A stretch of DNA of 64,000 nucleotides from DATGJX01 sp963830545. Its GTDB lineage: Bacteria > Vulcanimicrobiota > Vulcanimicrobiia > Vulcanimicrobiales > Vulcanimicrobiaceae. Location: NCBI GenBank assembly GCA_963830545.1, contig CAWHMK010000001.1, positions 682,001-746,000 of the forward strand. Direction: 5' to 3'. This document shows, in pieces, positions 45,693 to 56,294 of this stretch. The translations under genes were made by a program, and so were the position numbers. The notes below the pieces were generated by a model. That model saw nothing but the letters and a program-made list of their open reading frames with translations, searched no databases and had not been told where the DNA came from. The stretch's first letter is position 1. Each line of letters opens with the position of its first letter.

Positions 45693-46668
45693 GTGTCAGG
45701 CGCAGACCCAAATTCGCCGTCGGTGCTCCTCGTCCGTTTGGATGCCGTCGGCGACGCTCTCACACTCGTGCCCGTCATCGCGGCACTACGCCGCCATGAC
45801 GTGCGCATCGGTGCAGTGCTTCGTCCGGCGAACGCGCAGGTCTTTTCGGAAGCTGCCCTGGACCGCGTGCACGTGGAAGGCGCGCAGGCGGAAAGGCAGC
45901 TCGTGGCGCAGATTCGGGCGCGAGGCGTACGACGTCGCTCTCATTCCGACGGAAAAACCGCGTGGATACGTTTTGCCGAAACGCGCGCGCATTCGAACGC
46001 GGGTCGGGTTCGAAAACGGTTGGGGAAAGCCGCTCAAGGCTCTGTGGATCCGGGGAATGTGCACGCGCACGCTTTTCCGAACGGCCGGACTGGACGCACG
46101 CGCTCCGCACGAGTGCGAAGTCGTTTTCTCGTTGGCGCGCGCGGTTTTTCCAATACTCGAGCCGCCGCGCGACCCGCGAGCGCTTCGGCGCTACGTCATC
46201 GATGCGGAGCCGCCGCCGGACGACCGCGTCGCATTTCAGGTCACGGATAAATGGCGGCGCTTGGGCGCATCGGACGATGAGGTTCGCGAATTATCGCGCA
46301 GGGTAACGTCGCGGCACGCGGTTCGTTTTATCGCCGCCCGAAGCGAAGCGGCATTCGCGAATGCATTCACTGCGTCGACGGGTTTTGCGGTCGAGTCATT
46401 CGACTCGCTGACGCCGTGGAAAGAATCGATCGCTGCCGCGCGCGCAATCGTCGCGCCGGACTCGGGCGCAACCAACGTTGCCGGCATGGTCGGCACGCCG
46501 GTCGTTTCATGCTTTTCCCGCGAGGCGTTTGCGCTGCAGTCGCGGCGCTGGGCCCCATGGGCGGCGCCGCATCGCCTGGTGCGCATGGAATTCGCCTGGC
46601 CGCTCGTCGCAGCCGATGCGCTGGACGATCTGCTCAGCGGCAGCCCGCCGTTTTCCTATACAGGATAA
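45693..46668 (+). CDS. family 9 glycosyltransferase (heptosyltransferase-like), frameshifted
   Basis: About 325 residues. VLLVRLDAVGDALTLVPVIA (GT9 start) and IGAVLRPANAQVFSEAALDR, then after a one-base slip near 45915 FGREAYDVALIPTEKPRG, GVNNA-like VGFENGWGKPLKALW and the C-terminal donor site VAPDSGATNVAGMVGTPVVS. Such enzymes extend lipopolysaccharide-type or capsule glycans from nucleotide-activated heptose. GTG 45723 is an alternative start that would leave room for a promoter. The 3' end overlaps the DUF2079 gene by 35 bases (convergent). Confidence 0.82.
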
Positions 46669-48008
46669 TTCCGCCCTTGCGCAACGTCACTCGATAAACG
46701 CCGGCAGCGGCAAGGCTTGCAACGAGAGCGCGCGATTCCTGAAGCCGCGCCGATTCCGGAAAATCCTCGTCTGTCAAAATCAAACACGCGGTGACGCGCC
46801 CGCCGGGTGTCTCCGGCAGCACGCCGGCGTTTGGATCAGTCGCCGCCAGATGCGTATACGCCTCTTCCTGCGTAGCCACCGATGCATCTTGCGGCAGTGT
46901 GCGAAGCACGCGGTCGAGCATCACGTCGCGCGCGCGCGCGCGGGTGAAGGAAATACCCCGGATGCAGCGGGTCCGCCGCGGCGAATTCCGCAATACACAA
47001 ACCGATGCACCAATACAGCGCGCGGTGCGCGCGATGCGGATCGCGCTTCCAGATCCGAGCGATGCCCATCGCAAACGCGTAAAGCACCCAGCCCATCCAC
47101 GCGCCGGCATAATGCGAGCCGATGGTGTACGTCGTCGACATTCGCGACAGCAGCACTTCGGCGAGCGCAGGCATAGCTGCGAGAATAGCCGGGGTTCGAA
47201 ACGGCACGAACAGCAGCGGCACGAACGCGAGCAGCACGAAACCGATGCGCTCGACGATACCGCGCGGGAAGAGCGCCCCCATGTCCTCGGCTGTCCATGC
47301 GTAAAAACGTCCTGCGGCATGCGGGTGCGCGATTGCAAAGTATCCTACGAATACGGCGGCGCCGGCAATGGCCGCAAACACCGCGAGCTGCCGATGCGCG
47401 CGATCGTTGCGATATACGCAAGCGCCGATGACGCCGGCAATTGCGAGGAAGAGCGCTTGATCTTCTTTCACGCCGAGCGCGAGGAGCATGAATGCAATCG
47501 TCCAGCCTGCGCGCGCGCCGTCGAACGCCCAGAGCAGCCACGCGATGGCGGCCGGAGCCACACCGTTCTCGTGGAAATCATTGAAGATTACGCCTGCGAG
47601 CGGCGGGTACAGCAGGACGACGAGCGCAGCCAAGCGCGCAGTGCGCATATCGCAATGGGCGCGAACCATGGCGTAGACGGGCGGAACGGTCAGCGCGCCG
47701 GCAAGGGCCTGCAATGCGACGAGCGAGAGCGCGGAAGGCCATATCCGAATCAGCGCCCCGGCAACGTACAGAACCGGCGAAAAATGAAACGCCCAGTGCG
47801 AACCTTCGACGGTGTTGCAAAAGCATCCGAACGCGCCGGCCGCGGTTTGCGCGAAGATGCCGAGATCGACGAAATTCCGGTGCGCGTCGTAGCGAATGAC
47901 GCCGAGAATGAAATACACGGCGGCGTAGACCGCGGCACCCGCCCACGGCCACGCATCGGCTAGAGGCCGCGCTATGCCTGTGCGCGCCGCTGCTGCAGAT
48001 ACGCCCAA
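46634..48008 (-). CDS. DUF2079 polytopic membrane protein, frameshifted in a CG repeat
   Basis: About 458 residues, some ten helices. WAGAAVYAAVYFILGVIRYD, HRNFVDLGIFAQTAAGAFGC, VEGSHWAFHFSPVLYVAGAL and VIFNDFHENGVAPAAIAWLL are typical of DUF2079, which is related to GT-C-type membrane glycosyltransferases. The frame shifts exactly within an eight-unit CG tract (46927-46942), after which DVMLDRVLRTLPQDASVATQ and the soluble tail follow. The likely start is a TTG at 48008 inside the prfB end. Substrate unknown. Confidence 0.78.
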
Positions 48009-49076
48009 ATGAACGCGTCGATGTCGCCGTCGAGTACGCCGTCGATGTTGCCGGACTCGACGCTGGTGCGATGGTCTTTCACGAGCTGATACGGATTGAG
48101 AACGTACGAACGGATCTGCGACCCCCACTCGTTCGCGCTGCGCTCGCCGCGAAGTTCCGCAAGCCGCTGTCCGCGCATCTCGAGCTCGCGCTGCACGAGC
48201 CTGGCGCGAAGAATGCTCATCGCCACGTCGCGGTTCTGGGCTTGCGAGCGTTCCTGCTGTGAGGCTACGATCAAACCCGACGGAGCGTGAATGATCCGCA
48301 CGGCGGATTCGGTCTTGTTGACGTACTGGCCGCCGGCGCCCCCCGACTTGAACGTCTCGATCCGCAGATCCTCAGCTTTGATCTCGACCTGGACGTTTTC
48401 GCCGGCTTCGATTTCCGGGATGATGTCGACCGCTGCGAACGAAGTATGCCGCCGGTGCGCCGCGTCGAACGGCGAAATGCGCACGAGGCGGTGCACGCCG
48501 CGCTCGCTTTCGAGCATGCCGTATGCGTTACGCCCGCGCACGAAGAACGTGACGGATTTGAGCCCGGCTTCTTCCGCGGGCGACTCGTCGACGACTTGCG
48601 TGACGTAGCCTTTGCCGTCGGCCCAGCGCAGAAACATGCGCGTGAGCATCTGCGTCCAGTCGGCGGCATCTACGCCGCCTGCACCGGCATAGATACTGAC
48701 GATGGCATTGTGCGCGTCGAACTCGCCGTCGAACGTGGCCGCCATCTCCAACTGTTCCAGCTGCGTCTCCGCTTGTACGACGTTCGCGTCGACTTCGCTC
48801 GATGCGGCGGCGTCGTCGGGAAAGAGCGTAAGGAGTTCACGCGCGTCGTTGAGCGCGCGAGAGATGGCATCCATCGAATCGACGTCGCCGCGCAGCTCGG
48901 AAAGCTGTTTCATTACGCGCTGCGCTGCTTCAGCGTCGTTCCAAAAACTGCCGGTTCGCGAGCGCAGGTCGAGCTCGCTGATCAGCCGGGTCTTGCCCGC
49001 ATAGTCAAAGACGCTCCTTGAGCGTGACCAAACGGTCGGAAAGGCGTGCCAGGCTGGTCAGTTGCGAGTCGCTCAT
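47972..49076 (-). CDS. prfB: peptide chain release factor 2 with programmed +1 frameshift
   Basis: Frame 0 from ATG 49076 gives 23 codons (MSDSQLTSLARLSDRLVTLK...) to an in-frame TGA at 49005-49007; frame +1 then gives DYAGKTRLISELDLRSRTGS and on. Conserved RF2 features: SPAEEAGLKSVTFFVRGRNA, RGVHRLVRISPFDAAHRRHT, the GGQ loop TFKSGGAGGQYVNKTESAVR and NPYQLVKDHRTSVESGN; the SPF tripeptide reads UGA. About 367 residues in total, and the length is 3n+1 as expected for a +1 shift. RF2 ends translation at UGA and UAA. Confidence 0.97.
49005..49019 (-). promoter_or_regulatory. prfB autoregulatory +1 frameshift site
   Basis: On the minus strand: AAGGAG (49014-49019), three bases, CTT, TGA, C. The Shine-Dalgarno-like block spaced three bases from the CTT slip codon followed by UGAC is the E. 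coli-type site: low RF2 leaves the UGA unread, so ribosomes shift to +1 and make more RF2. Confidence 0.95.
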
Positions 49077-49164
49077 TGCGCCGCACAAATTCGGGAAGGG
49101 CCGGGGACGCCCTTTCCAGGAGGCCGCTTCCGCGTGAGTGACGCGCGACACGATGGAGGTTCGA

Positions 49165-50010
49165 ATGACGAACGTACAAGAGCGTTTCTCCGCGCCGATC
49201 GGTATGCCGGCAAACGCAGTGGATTCGAGCGGTTCGCAGGTGCCTATCGCTGCGGGGCGATCCTCGATACTCTCGCGAGGGGATACGATTCGCCGGATCG
49301 CGCCGCAATTTTCGACTCCGACGAGCAGCACCGGCTGCGCATTTGGAAGCATGGGAGCAGGGACGCCGTTCGGCATCATCTCCGAATTACTCGGCGTCGT
49401 CGCGCAACTGCTCTCGATGTTCGGCCTCGGCGGCACCTCGACGCAAGCCTATTTCAAGAATGCAAACGGTGCTTCGACCGGCGATCCGCATTTGAGTTTC
49501 GACGGCACGAACGTGAGCGGAGCGAACGAGCAGGCGCGGTTCGACAGCATGATCGGACACAGCGATCTGCTCGACTCGGATTCTTTCGCAGGCGGCTATC
49601 AAATTTCCACGAGCGTGACGCAACCCGCCGCCAACGGCGTGACCTATAATCAACAGGCGACGATTTCCACTGGTTTCGGTCAAACGCAAGTCTCACTCGA
49701 CAATGCGGGCAACGCAACGATCGTGCAGAACGGGCAAACGACGGCTCTAGCCGACGGCGAGAGCGTCGACCTGGGTCAGGGTGAAGCGGTGACGCGGGCC
49801 GCGGACGGTTCCGTCGCGGTTAGCGACGACAACGGTTTCGGAGGAACGATCACCACTACGCTCAGCGAAAGCGGGCAAGGCGTCAACGTGAACGCGCAGG
49901 CGAACGACGTGGATTTGGGCGGCGACCTGCTCGGCGGGAATCAGCCGCAGCCGTCTTCGCCCGCGCCGATCACCAACGCGCCCGTGGAACGGCCGATACC
50001 GGTTGCGTAG
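49165..50010 (+). CDS. hypothetical protein with GDPHLSFDG motif
   Basis: 281 residues; ATG 49165 has GGAGG at ideal spacing. No classical signal peptide. A hydrophobic stretch (TPFGIISELLGVVAQLLSMF) is followed by STGDPHLSFDGTNVSGANEQ, a motif reminiscent of the start of von Willebrand D / DUF1521 domains (GDPHxxxFDG), then a Ser/Thr/Asn/Gly-rich beta-type region (GGYQISTSVTQPAANGVTYN, QTQVSLDNAGNATIVQNGQT, NGFGGTITTTLSESGQGVNV) and a Pro-rich end. Probably exported or surface-exposed by an atypical route. Lies alone, divergent from prfB and convergent with secA. Confidence 0.75.
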   Translation: MTNVQERFSAPIGMPANAVDSSGSQVPIAAGRSSILSRGDTIRRIAPQFSTPTSSTGCAFGSMGAGTPFGIISELLGVVAQLLSMFGLGGTSTQAYFKNANGASTGDPHLSFDGTNVSGANEQARFDSMIGHSDLLDSDSFAGGYQISTSVTQPAANGVTYNQQATISTGFGQTQVSLDNAGNATIVQNGQTTALADGESVDLGQGEAVTRAADGSVAVSDDNGFGGTITTTLSESGQGVNVNAQANDVDLGGDLLGGNQPQPSSPAPITNAPVERPIPVA

Positions 50011-50013
50011 ATC

Positions 50014-52633
50014 CTACACAGCTGCTGCGCCGTGGCACTTCTTGTATTTTTTACCCGAGCCGCACGGGCACAAGTCGTTTCGTCCCACTTTCGGCTGATC
50101 GCGATGCACGGGTTTGGCCGGTTCGCCGTCCTCGCGGTTGGTATGCAGCTGTCGCGGACGCGACGGTGCCGCCTGCGGCAATAGTCTGACCGCTGGGAAT
50201 CGGCTCGAAGGCGGGCGGTCCCGCCGTTACCGGAATCGGCATCGGCGCGCCAACGCCGGCGGGTCCGTCTCCCGGCGGCGCGCCATGCTCGATGACCACG
50301 CGGAAGACGCCTTTGATCGCTTCGTCGGCGATATTGTTCTTTAAGTCCTCGAAGATTTCGTAGGCTTCTTTTTCGTACTCGACGCGCGGATCGATCTGCC
50401 CGTAACCGCGCAGCCCGATGCCGGTCTTGAGGTGGTCCATGATGTACAGATGGTCCACCCACATGCGATCGATGATCGGAAGAAGCAGATAACGCTGTTC
50501 GACGATGCGCAGAATCTCCGGCGTGACCTCGCTTTCTTTCGCTTCGTACGCCTCGAGTGCGGTCTGCTGCAGCAAGCGCCGGATCTCTTCACGGTCTTTC
50601 TTTTCGAGATCCTCGACGTTAATCGACTGGCGAACGGGAAAAATCAACTCGAGCTCGTTGAGCATCTCGTCGAGATCCCAGTCGCTCGGATGCGCGTTCT
50701 CGGGGGCATTCTCCTGAACGGCGCCGTCGACTTTGGCCTGGAGCGTTTGCAGCATGAACTCGCGCGAATCGAATTCGCCGCGCAAGATCGCGCGCCGATC
50801 CCCGTAGATCACCTCGCGCTGTTTGTTCATCACGTCGTCGTATTCGAGTACGTGCTTGCGGATCTCGTAATTGTGCGCTTCGACCTTGCTCTGAGCGCGT
50901 TCCAGCGATTTGGTGACGAGCGGTGATTCGATGGGGGCTTCGTCGCTGAAGCCGACGCGCTCCATGATGTTGTTCATGCGCTCGCCGCCGAACAGCCGCA
51001 TGACCTCGTCTTCGAGCGACACGTAAAAGCGCGTGCTTCCCGGATCGCCTTGGCGGCCGGCACGACCGCGAAGCTGGTTGTCGATGCGCCGGGACTCGTG
51101 GCGTTCGGTTCCGATGATCGCCAGGCCGCCCAGGTCCGTTACACCCTCGCCGAGTTTGATGTCCGTGCCGCGCCCCGCCATGTTCGTCGCGATCGTCACT
51201 TGCGCTCGCTGTCCGGCGTCCTTGACGATCTCTGCTTCCTGCTCGTGATACTTGGCGTTGAGGACGTTGCACTCCACGCCCTTGCGCCGCAGCATCGCCG
51301 CGAGCATTTCCGAGCGCTCGATGGAGCGCGTTCCGACGAGGACGGGCCGGCCTTTCGAATGTTCGGCGATGATCTCGTCGACGACGGCGACGAACTTGGC
51401 CTTTTCGCTCTTGTAGACGATGTCCGACTGATCTTTGCGCACCATCGGCATGTTGGTGGGTATGACGACCACGTCCAAGCCGTAGATGTCGCGGAATTCG
51501 CGCTCTTCGGTTTTCGCCGTACCGGTCATGCCTGCGAGGAAATCGTACAGGCGGAAATAGTTTTGGAAGGTGATCGTTGCGAGCGTTTGATCCTCGCTGC
51601 GAACCTTGATGCCTTCCTTTGCTTCGATCGCTTGGTGGATCCCGTCCGAATACCGGCGGCCGTACATCAGGCGGCCGGTGAACTCGTCGACGATGACGAT
51701 TTCGCCTTCCTTGATGATGTACTGCTGGTCGCGGTGGAACAGATTCCACGCCTTGAGCGCCGCATTCAGCTGGTGCGCGAGCTCGATATTGCGCTGTTCG
51801 TACAGATTCTGGATGCCGAGCATCTTTTCGACTTTGGCGACGCCGGCTTCCGTAATCGGAACGGCGTGCGCTTTCTCATCGACGGTGTAGTCCTCTTCCT
51901 TTTTCAGGCGAGGCATGATCTGCGCAAATTTTTCGTAGAGTTCCGTCGGTTCGGTACCTTGCCCGCTGATGATGAGCGGCGTGCGCGCTTCGTCGACCAG
52001 AATGGAATCGACTTCATCGACCAGCGCGAAGTACAGTTCACGCTGCACCATGTCTTCGACTTGCCACGCCATGTTGTCGCGCAGATAATCGAAACCGACT
52101 TCGTTGTTCGTCACGTACGTGACGTCGCAACTGTATGCAGCGCGGCGCTGAGCGGGATCCAAATCGTGTTGTATGATGCCGACGCTCAGGCCGAGCATCT
52201 CGTAAATCGGACCCATCCACTCGGCATCGCGCCGCGCCAGGTAATCGTTGACCGTAACGACGTGCACACCGCGCCCTTCGAGAGCGCGCGCGTAGACCGG
52301 CAGCGTCGCAACGAGCGTCTTGCCTTCGCCGGTTTTCATCTCGGCGATGCGGCCTTCGTAGAGCACTTGGCCGCCCATGATCTGAACGTCGAAATGACGC
52401 ATGCCCAAAGCGCGTTTGCCCGCTTCACGCACGACCGCGAACACCTCGGGCAACAGCGCTTCGAGGGTTTCGCCTTTTTCCAGGCGATCGCGAAACTCCG
52501 CCGTCTTCGAACGAATTTCGCCGGTGGAGAGCGCTTCCGTTTGCGATTCAAGCGCGTTGACTTTTTCGGCCGTCCGCCGCAGGCGGGCGACTTCCCGCTC
52601 GTTGCCGTCAAACAGCGTTTTGAGGAATGCCAT
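50014..52633 (-). CDS. secA: SecA protein translocase ATPase, frameshifted before the zinc motif
   Basis: About 873 residues. Walker A AEMKTGEGKTLVATLP, DEAD-type LVDEVDSILVDEARTPL, GTRSIERSEMLAAMLRRKG, GRGTDIKLGEGVTDLGG, LRGRAGRQGDPGSTRFYVSL and the helical wing/scaffold. One base slips near 50160; the correct C-terminus reads QLHTNREDGEPAKPV and the SEC-C zinc motif NDLCPCGSGKKYKKCHG with stop at 50014. It drives preprotein export through SecYEG. SecA is essential, so the shift is a sequence error. Confidence 0.97.
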
Positions 52634-52655
52634 ATCTTCTTTTAGTACCGTTCGC

Positions 52656-54840
52656 TCACTGTGAAGGTTGCTCCGCCGCAGTCCGTTGCGCGGCAGGCAG
52701 CGTCACCGTGAAGGTGCTTCCTTCACCCTCGTTCGACTGGACTGCAATGCTGCCGCCGTGCGTTTCGACGATTTTACGGCTGACGTACAAGCCGACGCCG
52801 GACCCCGAGATGCCTTTGCGGCGCGCGTTGCTCGCCCGGCCGAAGCGCGAAAATACGGTGCCCAGTTCGGAAGCCGGAATGCCGATCCCCTGGTCCATGA
52901 TGGCGATCGTCGCATTGGCATCGCCGCACGTCACCGTGATTCGAATCTCGTCATGCGAATATTTCAGCGCGTTCATCAATAGATTGTCGAGCACATGATT
53001 GAAGCGCACCGGATCGAGCGAAACTACGACGGGGTTCGCCGGTAGCTTCGAATTTGATCCGGTCCTCGCCGCGGTTGTGCGCTTTCACGCTTTCGGCCAC
53101 GAGCTGACGCAAATCCAAATTTGCGCGATCGAGGGAGAAGCCTCCGGCCTGCGTTTGTGCGAGCGCGACTGCGTCATCCGCCAATCGCACGAGCCGTTTG
53201 GTCTGCAAGTAGATCGTTTGCAGTTCGTCGACGAGTTGCGGCGGAGGGTTTTCCAGCAGCAATTCGCAGTACCCCAGAATGACGGTCAGCGGGCCCTTGA
53301 AATCGTGTGCCAGCATCGCCAGCAAGTCGTCCTTGAACTCGTTGCTTTCAGAAAGGGCGCGCGCGAGTTGCTGAATCCGCTCGAAGCCGAGCGCGGCGGA
53401 AAGCGCGAGTTCGAGATGCGAGGCCAGCATGTGAAAGTACAGCCGGCGCTCGGCATCCGTCCAATCGTAAACTCCGGGCGCGGCAGCGAAGACCACGACG
53501 CCCCAAAGGTTCCCGTCGATTCGCAGCGTTGCGACGAGACCTTCGCTGGCGGCGAATAGTTGATGGCGCAGTTTTGAAGCGACCGCCGAGCTGTGCAGGA
53601 CGTCCTCGCGCTCGAGCATCGGTAACGCATGCGTGATGTCGACTCGTTCGGGCAATCCGTCGCGTGCCGATTCAACCGCGCGCACGGCGCGACGCACCGC
53701 GCTGGCGCCCTCCACTTCATAGACCGCGCACGTGAGTTTGACCTCGTGCGAAACCGTCACGGCGAAGACCAGCAGCACTTCTTCCATCGTTTGCGTGTCG
53801 CGAAGCATCCGCACCACGCGCTCGAGCGACTCCGCGCGCGCCCGCCGCAATCGTTCGAGGTCGTAAAGCTGCACGTTGGCGAGCGCGAGCCCGACGTGCG
53901 ACGCGACCGAGCGCAGCATCACCATGTCGATCTCGTCGAAAGCGTGCGGCTTCTCGAAGTGCAGCGCAATAGCGTTCTCGACTTTTCCGTCGATGACCAG
54001 AGGAACCATGAGCGACGAACCGACGTCCAGGGTGCGCAAGAACCTATCGCGCGGATTATCGGCGGTGATCTCGTCGCGCCCGACCATCGAACCCGCAAAT
54101 GCCCGTTCCAGCCACGTGTCCGCCAGCTTTACGGTACGAGGCCCCGGAATCTTTACTCCCGACGTCTCGGCGCTCGCAATAACGCGAACGAGATCGGAGG
54201 AAACCTCGTCCCGGCCGAATACCGCGCAACGCACGGCGCGAAACGCCTCGCGCACGTCTTCGGCGACGTATTGCAGAATGCTTTGCCGGTCGAGCGACTT
54301 GCGCGCGCGCTCGTTGATTACCGCCAGCAGCGCGCTTTGCTTGGCTTCGCGTTCCGCCGCCGATACTTCGCGTTCGTGCGCTATCATCCAAGCGGCGATG
54401 TCGGCGAAAACGCGCAAGTCCCGAATCGCCCGCTCTTGCGGACGCTCGGAAACGTCGAATACGATCGCGCCGACGAGCGTGTCGGCCGTTTCCAGCGGAA
54501 CCACGAGAAGATCCGCCTGCGGACGGTACTCGGTGATCGCCGCGAGCGATCCCGCGTCGTCGTGGGGCACGTGAAAGCCGCCGGCAAACGCAAATTTTCC
54601 CAGTGAGGGCAGGAACAGCCCACGTAAACCACGCGTGGCTTCGCGCAATGAAAAGCCGCCGGCGTCAGGGACCGATGCGTAGTGCGAACGATCCTCGGTA
54701 AACACGACGACGGTCGTGCGGGTGCACGCCGTCGTTGCATGTGCCGCTTCCGCGAGAGCCCGGCTTTTTTCGTCGAGCGAAGCCAGCGACGGAAGGCGGG
54801 CCAGCAGCGCGAACCGATCCGCCGACGCGTGCGATCGCAC
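52656..54840 (-). CDS. GAF-domain sensor histidine kinase, frameshifted
   Basis: About 727 residues from GTG 54840. Three GAF-like sensory modules (ATTACTRTTVVVFTEDRSHY, FRAVRCAVFGRDEVSSDLVR, RTLDVGSSLMVPLVIDGKVE, LRIDGNLWGVVVFAAAPG). HisKA with H in LLAMLAHDFKGPLTVILGYC. After a slip near 53040, catalytic domain: N-box FNHVLDNLLMNALKYS, G1 IAIMDQGIGIPASELG, G2 GISGSGVGLYVSRKIVETHG. No membrane helices, so it is a cytoplasmic sensor of small ligands or redox state. No response regulator next to it. It is followed by secA after 22 bases. Confidence 0.9.
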
Positions 54841-54845
54841 GTGAC

Positions 54846-56024
54846 TTACGGAGATAACGCCAAGCCGGTCGCGCTGCCCGCCGGCAGCGAGATTGTGGTG
54901 CTGGGCGCCACGTTTCCGTTCGCCGTCGCGGAGAAGATCAGCAGCTTACCGGCGTTCGGACCGTTTCCGGCATCGATCACGTACGTCGTTCCCGAGCTGT
55001 CGACGGCGACGTCGGTCGGATCGACGAGTTTTGTGTTGCTTCCGGAAATGAACCGCGCGGGCGTCAGTCCGAGCGTGCACGGCGGAGCGCCGCATGCAAC
55101 TTGCGCCGCCGCGAATATGTAGATCGCCGGTGCAACGGCGCTGTCGGGATCCGTTACGTAGAGATTACCCGAACCGTCGAGCGTGAGGCCCGCCGGACGC
55201 ACCATGCACGGCGAGGGCATTCCCGCGCCGGGTACGCACGTAATCGTTTCCGCCGGTGCGATATTCAGCGAAGATGGCGTCGGCGTCGGGCTGGGTGAAC
55301 CGCTGGGAGACGTGGTGGGCGAGGTCGTCGGCGTGGGTGTCGGACTCGGCGTCGGCGTCGGGGCACCTGAAGGTACCGGGGTGGGCAGGGGATAGACCGT
55401 AACGTTCGCGCCGCCGCTGTTCGCCGCGTAAATGCGATTCTTCGCGTCGACTGCGATCCCGATGGGGTTGTTCAGATTCGTGTTCGAACCGGCAATCGTA
55501 TTCGTCACGAACGTCGATCCGCTGGTAAACGGCGCGTAGAGCGAAATTGCGCTCGTGAAGAATGCGCCCGGCTCGGTCGAAGCGACGGCAAAACCCGCGT
55601 TGTTCAGCAGCATGGCGATTCCGTGCGGTTGTTGACCCGTTGCAAGCGCTACCGTTCCGAACGGCAGCACGTTTCCGGTTGCGTACGTCTGAAAGAGCAG
55701 CACCGAACCTTGTTTGGTGGCCGCGCCGTAGTTTCCGACGTACAAGTGCTTCGTCGAATCGAATGCCATGTAGAACGGACCGTTCATCGAAGTGCTGCCG
55801 CCTCCGATGACGTACTGCGGCGTCGCGTTCGGGCCGGGCGAAGGTGCGAAGAGTTCGATCGCGTTCTGCGAAGTGTTGCTGACGTAGACCGTGTTGGTGG
55901 GCGGGTTCGGGCCGATGCCCGGCTGTCCGCCGCTGCTGGGTACGGTGGTGTTTCCGGAGCTGCATGCCGCGACCGCCGCAGCGCAAGCAAGCGTAAAAAG
56001 TCCGATGGTCAGGCGACGCAGCAT
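54846..56024 (-). CDS. lipoprotein with NHL-like beta-propeller
   Basis: 392 residues. LTIGLFTLACAAAVAACSSG is a lipobox signal (Cys near 21). The mature protein has propeller-like strands (NTVYVSNTSQNAIELFA, PFYMAFDSTKHLYVGNYGA, NNPIGIAVDAKNRIYAANSG, PAGLTLDGSGNLYVTDPD, DPTDVAVDSSGTTYVIDAGN), interrupted by a ~35-residue Pro/Thr/Ser linker (TPTPSPTPTPTTSPTTS). Outer-surface or periplasmic; function unknown. Located directly after the kinase in the same direction; the promoter is probably near 56040. Confidence 0.82.
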   Translation of the reverse strand: MLRRLTIGLFTLACAAAVAACSSGNTTVPSSGGQPGIGPNPPTNTVYVSNTSQNAIELFAPSPGPNATPQYVIGGGSTSMNGPFYMAFDSTKHLYVGNYGAATKQGSVLLFQTYATGNVLPFGTVALATGQQPHGIAMLLNNAGFAVASTEPGAFFTSAISLYAPFTSGSTFVTNTIAGSNTNLNNPIGIAVDAKNRIYAANSGGANVTVYPLPTPVPSGAPTPTPSPTPTPTTSPTTSPSGSPSPTPTPSSLNIAPAETITCVPGAGMPSPCMVRPAGLTLDGSGNLYVTDPDSAVAPAIYIFAAAQVACGAPPCTLGLTPARFISGSNTKLVDPTDVAVDSSGTTYVIDAGNGPNAGKLLIFSATANGNVAPSTTISLPAGSATGLALSP

Positions 56025-56068
56025 GGATTCTCCTTAAGTGACGGTTCCCAGGATACACGCACGGTGAT

Positions 56069-56281
56069 CTACTTTCCTTGAGGGACGGGCGTGGAAAGCA
56101 TGGGCTGAACGGCGGCGGTTGGGACTGCGTTCGGATGGGCCGGCTGCGCGAAGCGCCCATACACGGCAATTGCAGCAAAAACGAGTATCGCCACGACCAG
56201 GGCCAGCACCACCCAGGTGACGAGCAGCCGGCGGACATAGCGCGGACGGCTCGACTCCGTATCGATGATCTGTCTGGGCAT
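56069..56281 (-). CDS. small single-helix membrane protein, 70 aa
   Basis: MPRQIIDTESSRPRYVRRLL, then one helix WVVLALVVAILVFAAIAVYG and a short Pro-rich tail outside. Basic residues before the helix suggest cytoplasmic N-terminus. No family recognised. It starts 13 bases after the polysaccharide deacetylase stop, so it may belong to that cell-envelope operon. Confidence 0.6.
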   Translation of the reverse strand: MPRQIIDTESSRPRYVRRLLVTWVVLALVVAILVFAAIAVYGRFAQPAHPNAVPTAAVQPMLSTPVPQGK

Positions 56282-56294
56282 GGCGCTCCTTACC

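Noticed and set aside
49005..49007. prfB frame change as another sequence error
   Set aside because: The SD-like AAGGAG, CTT slip codon and UGAC are all at the exact positions of the known regulatory site.
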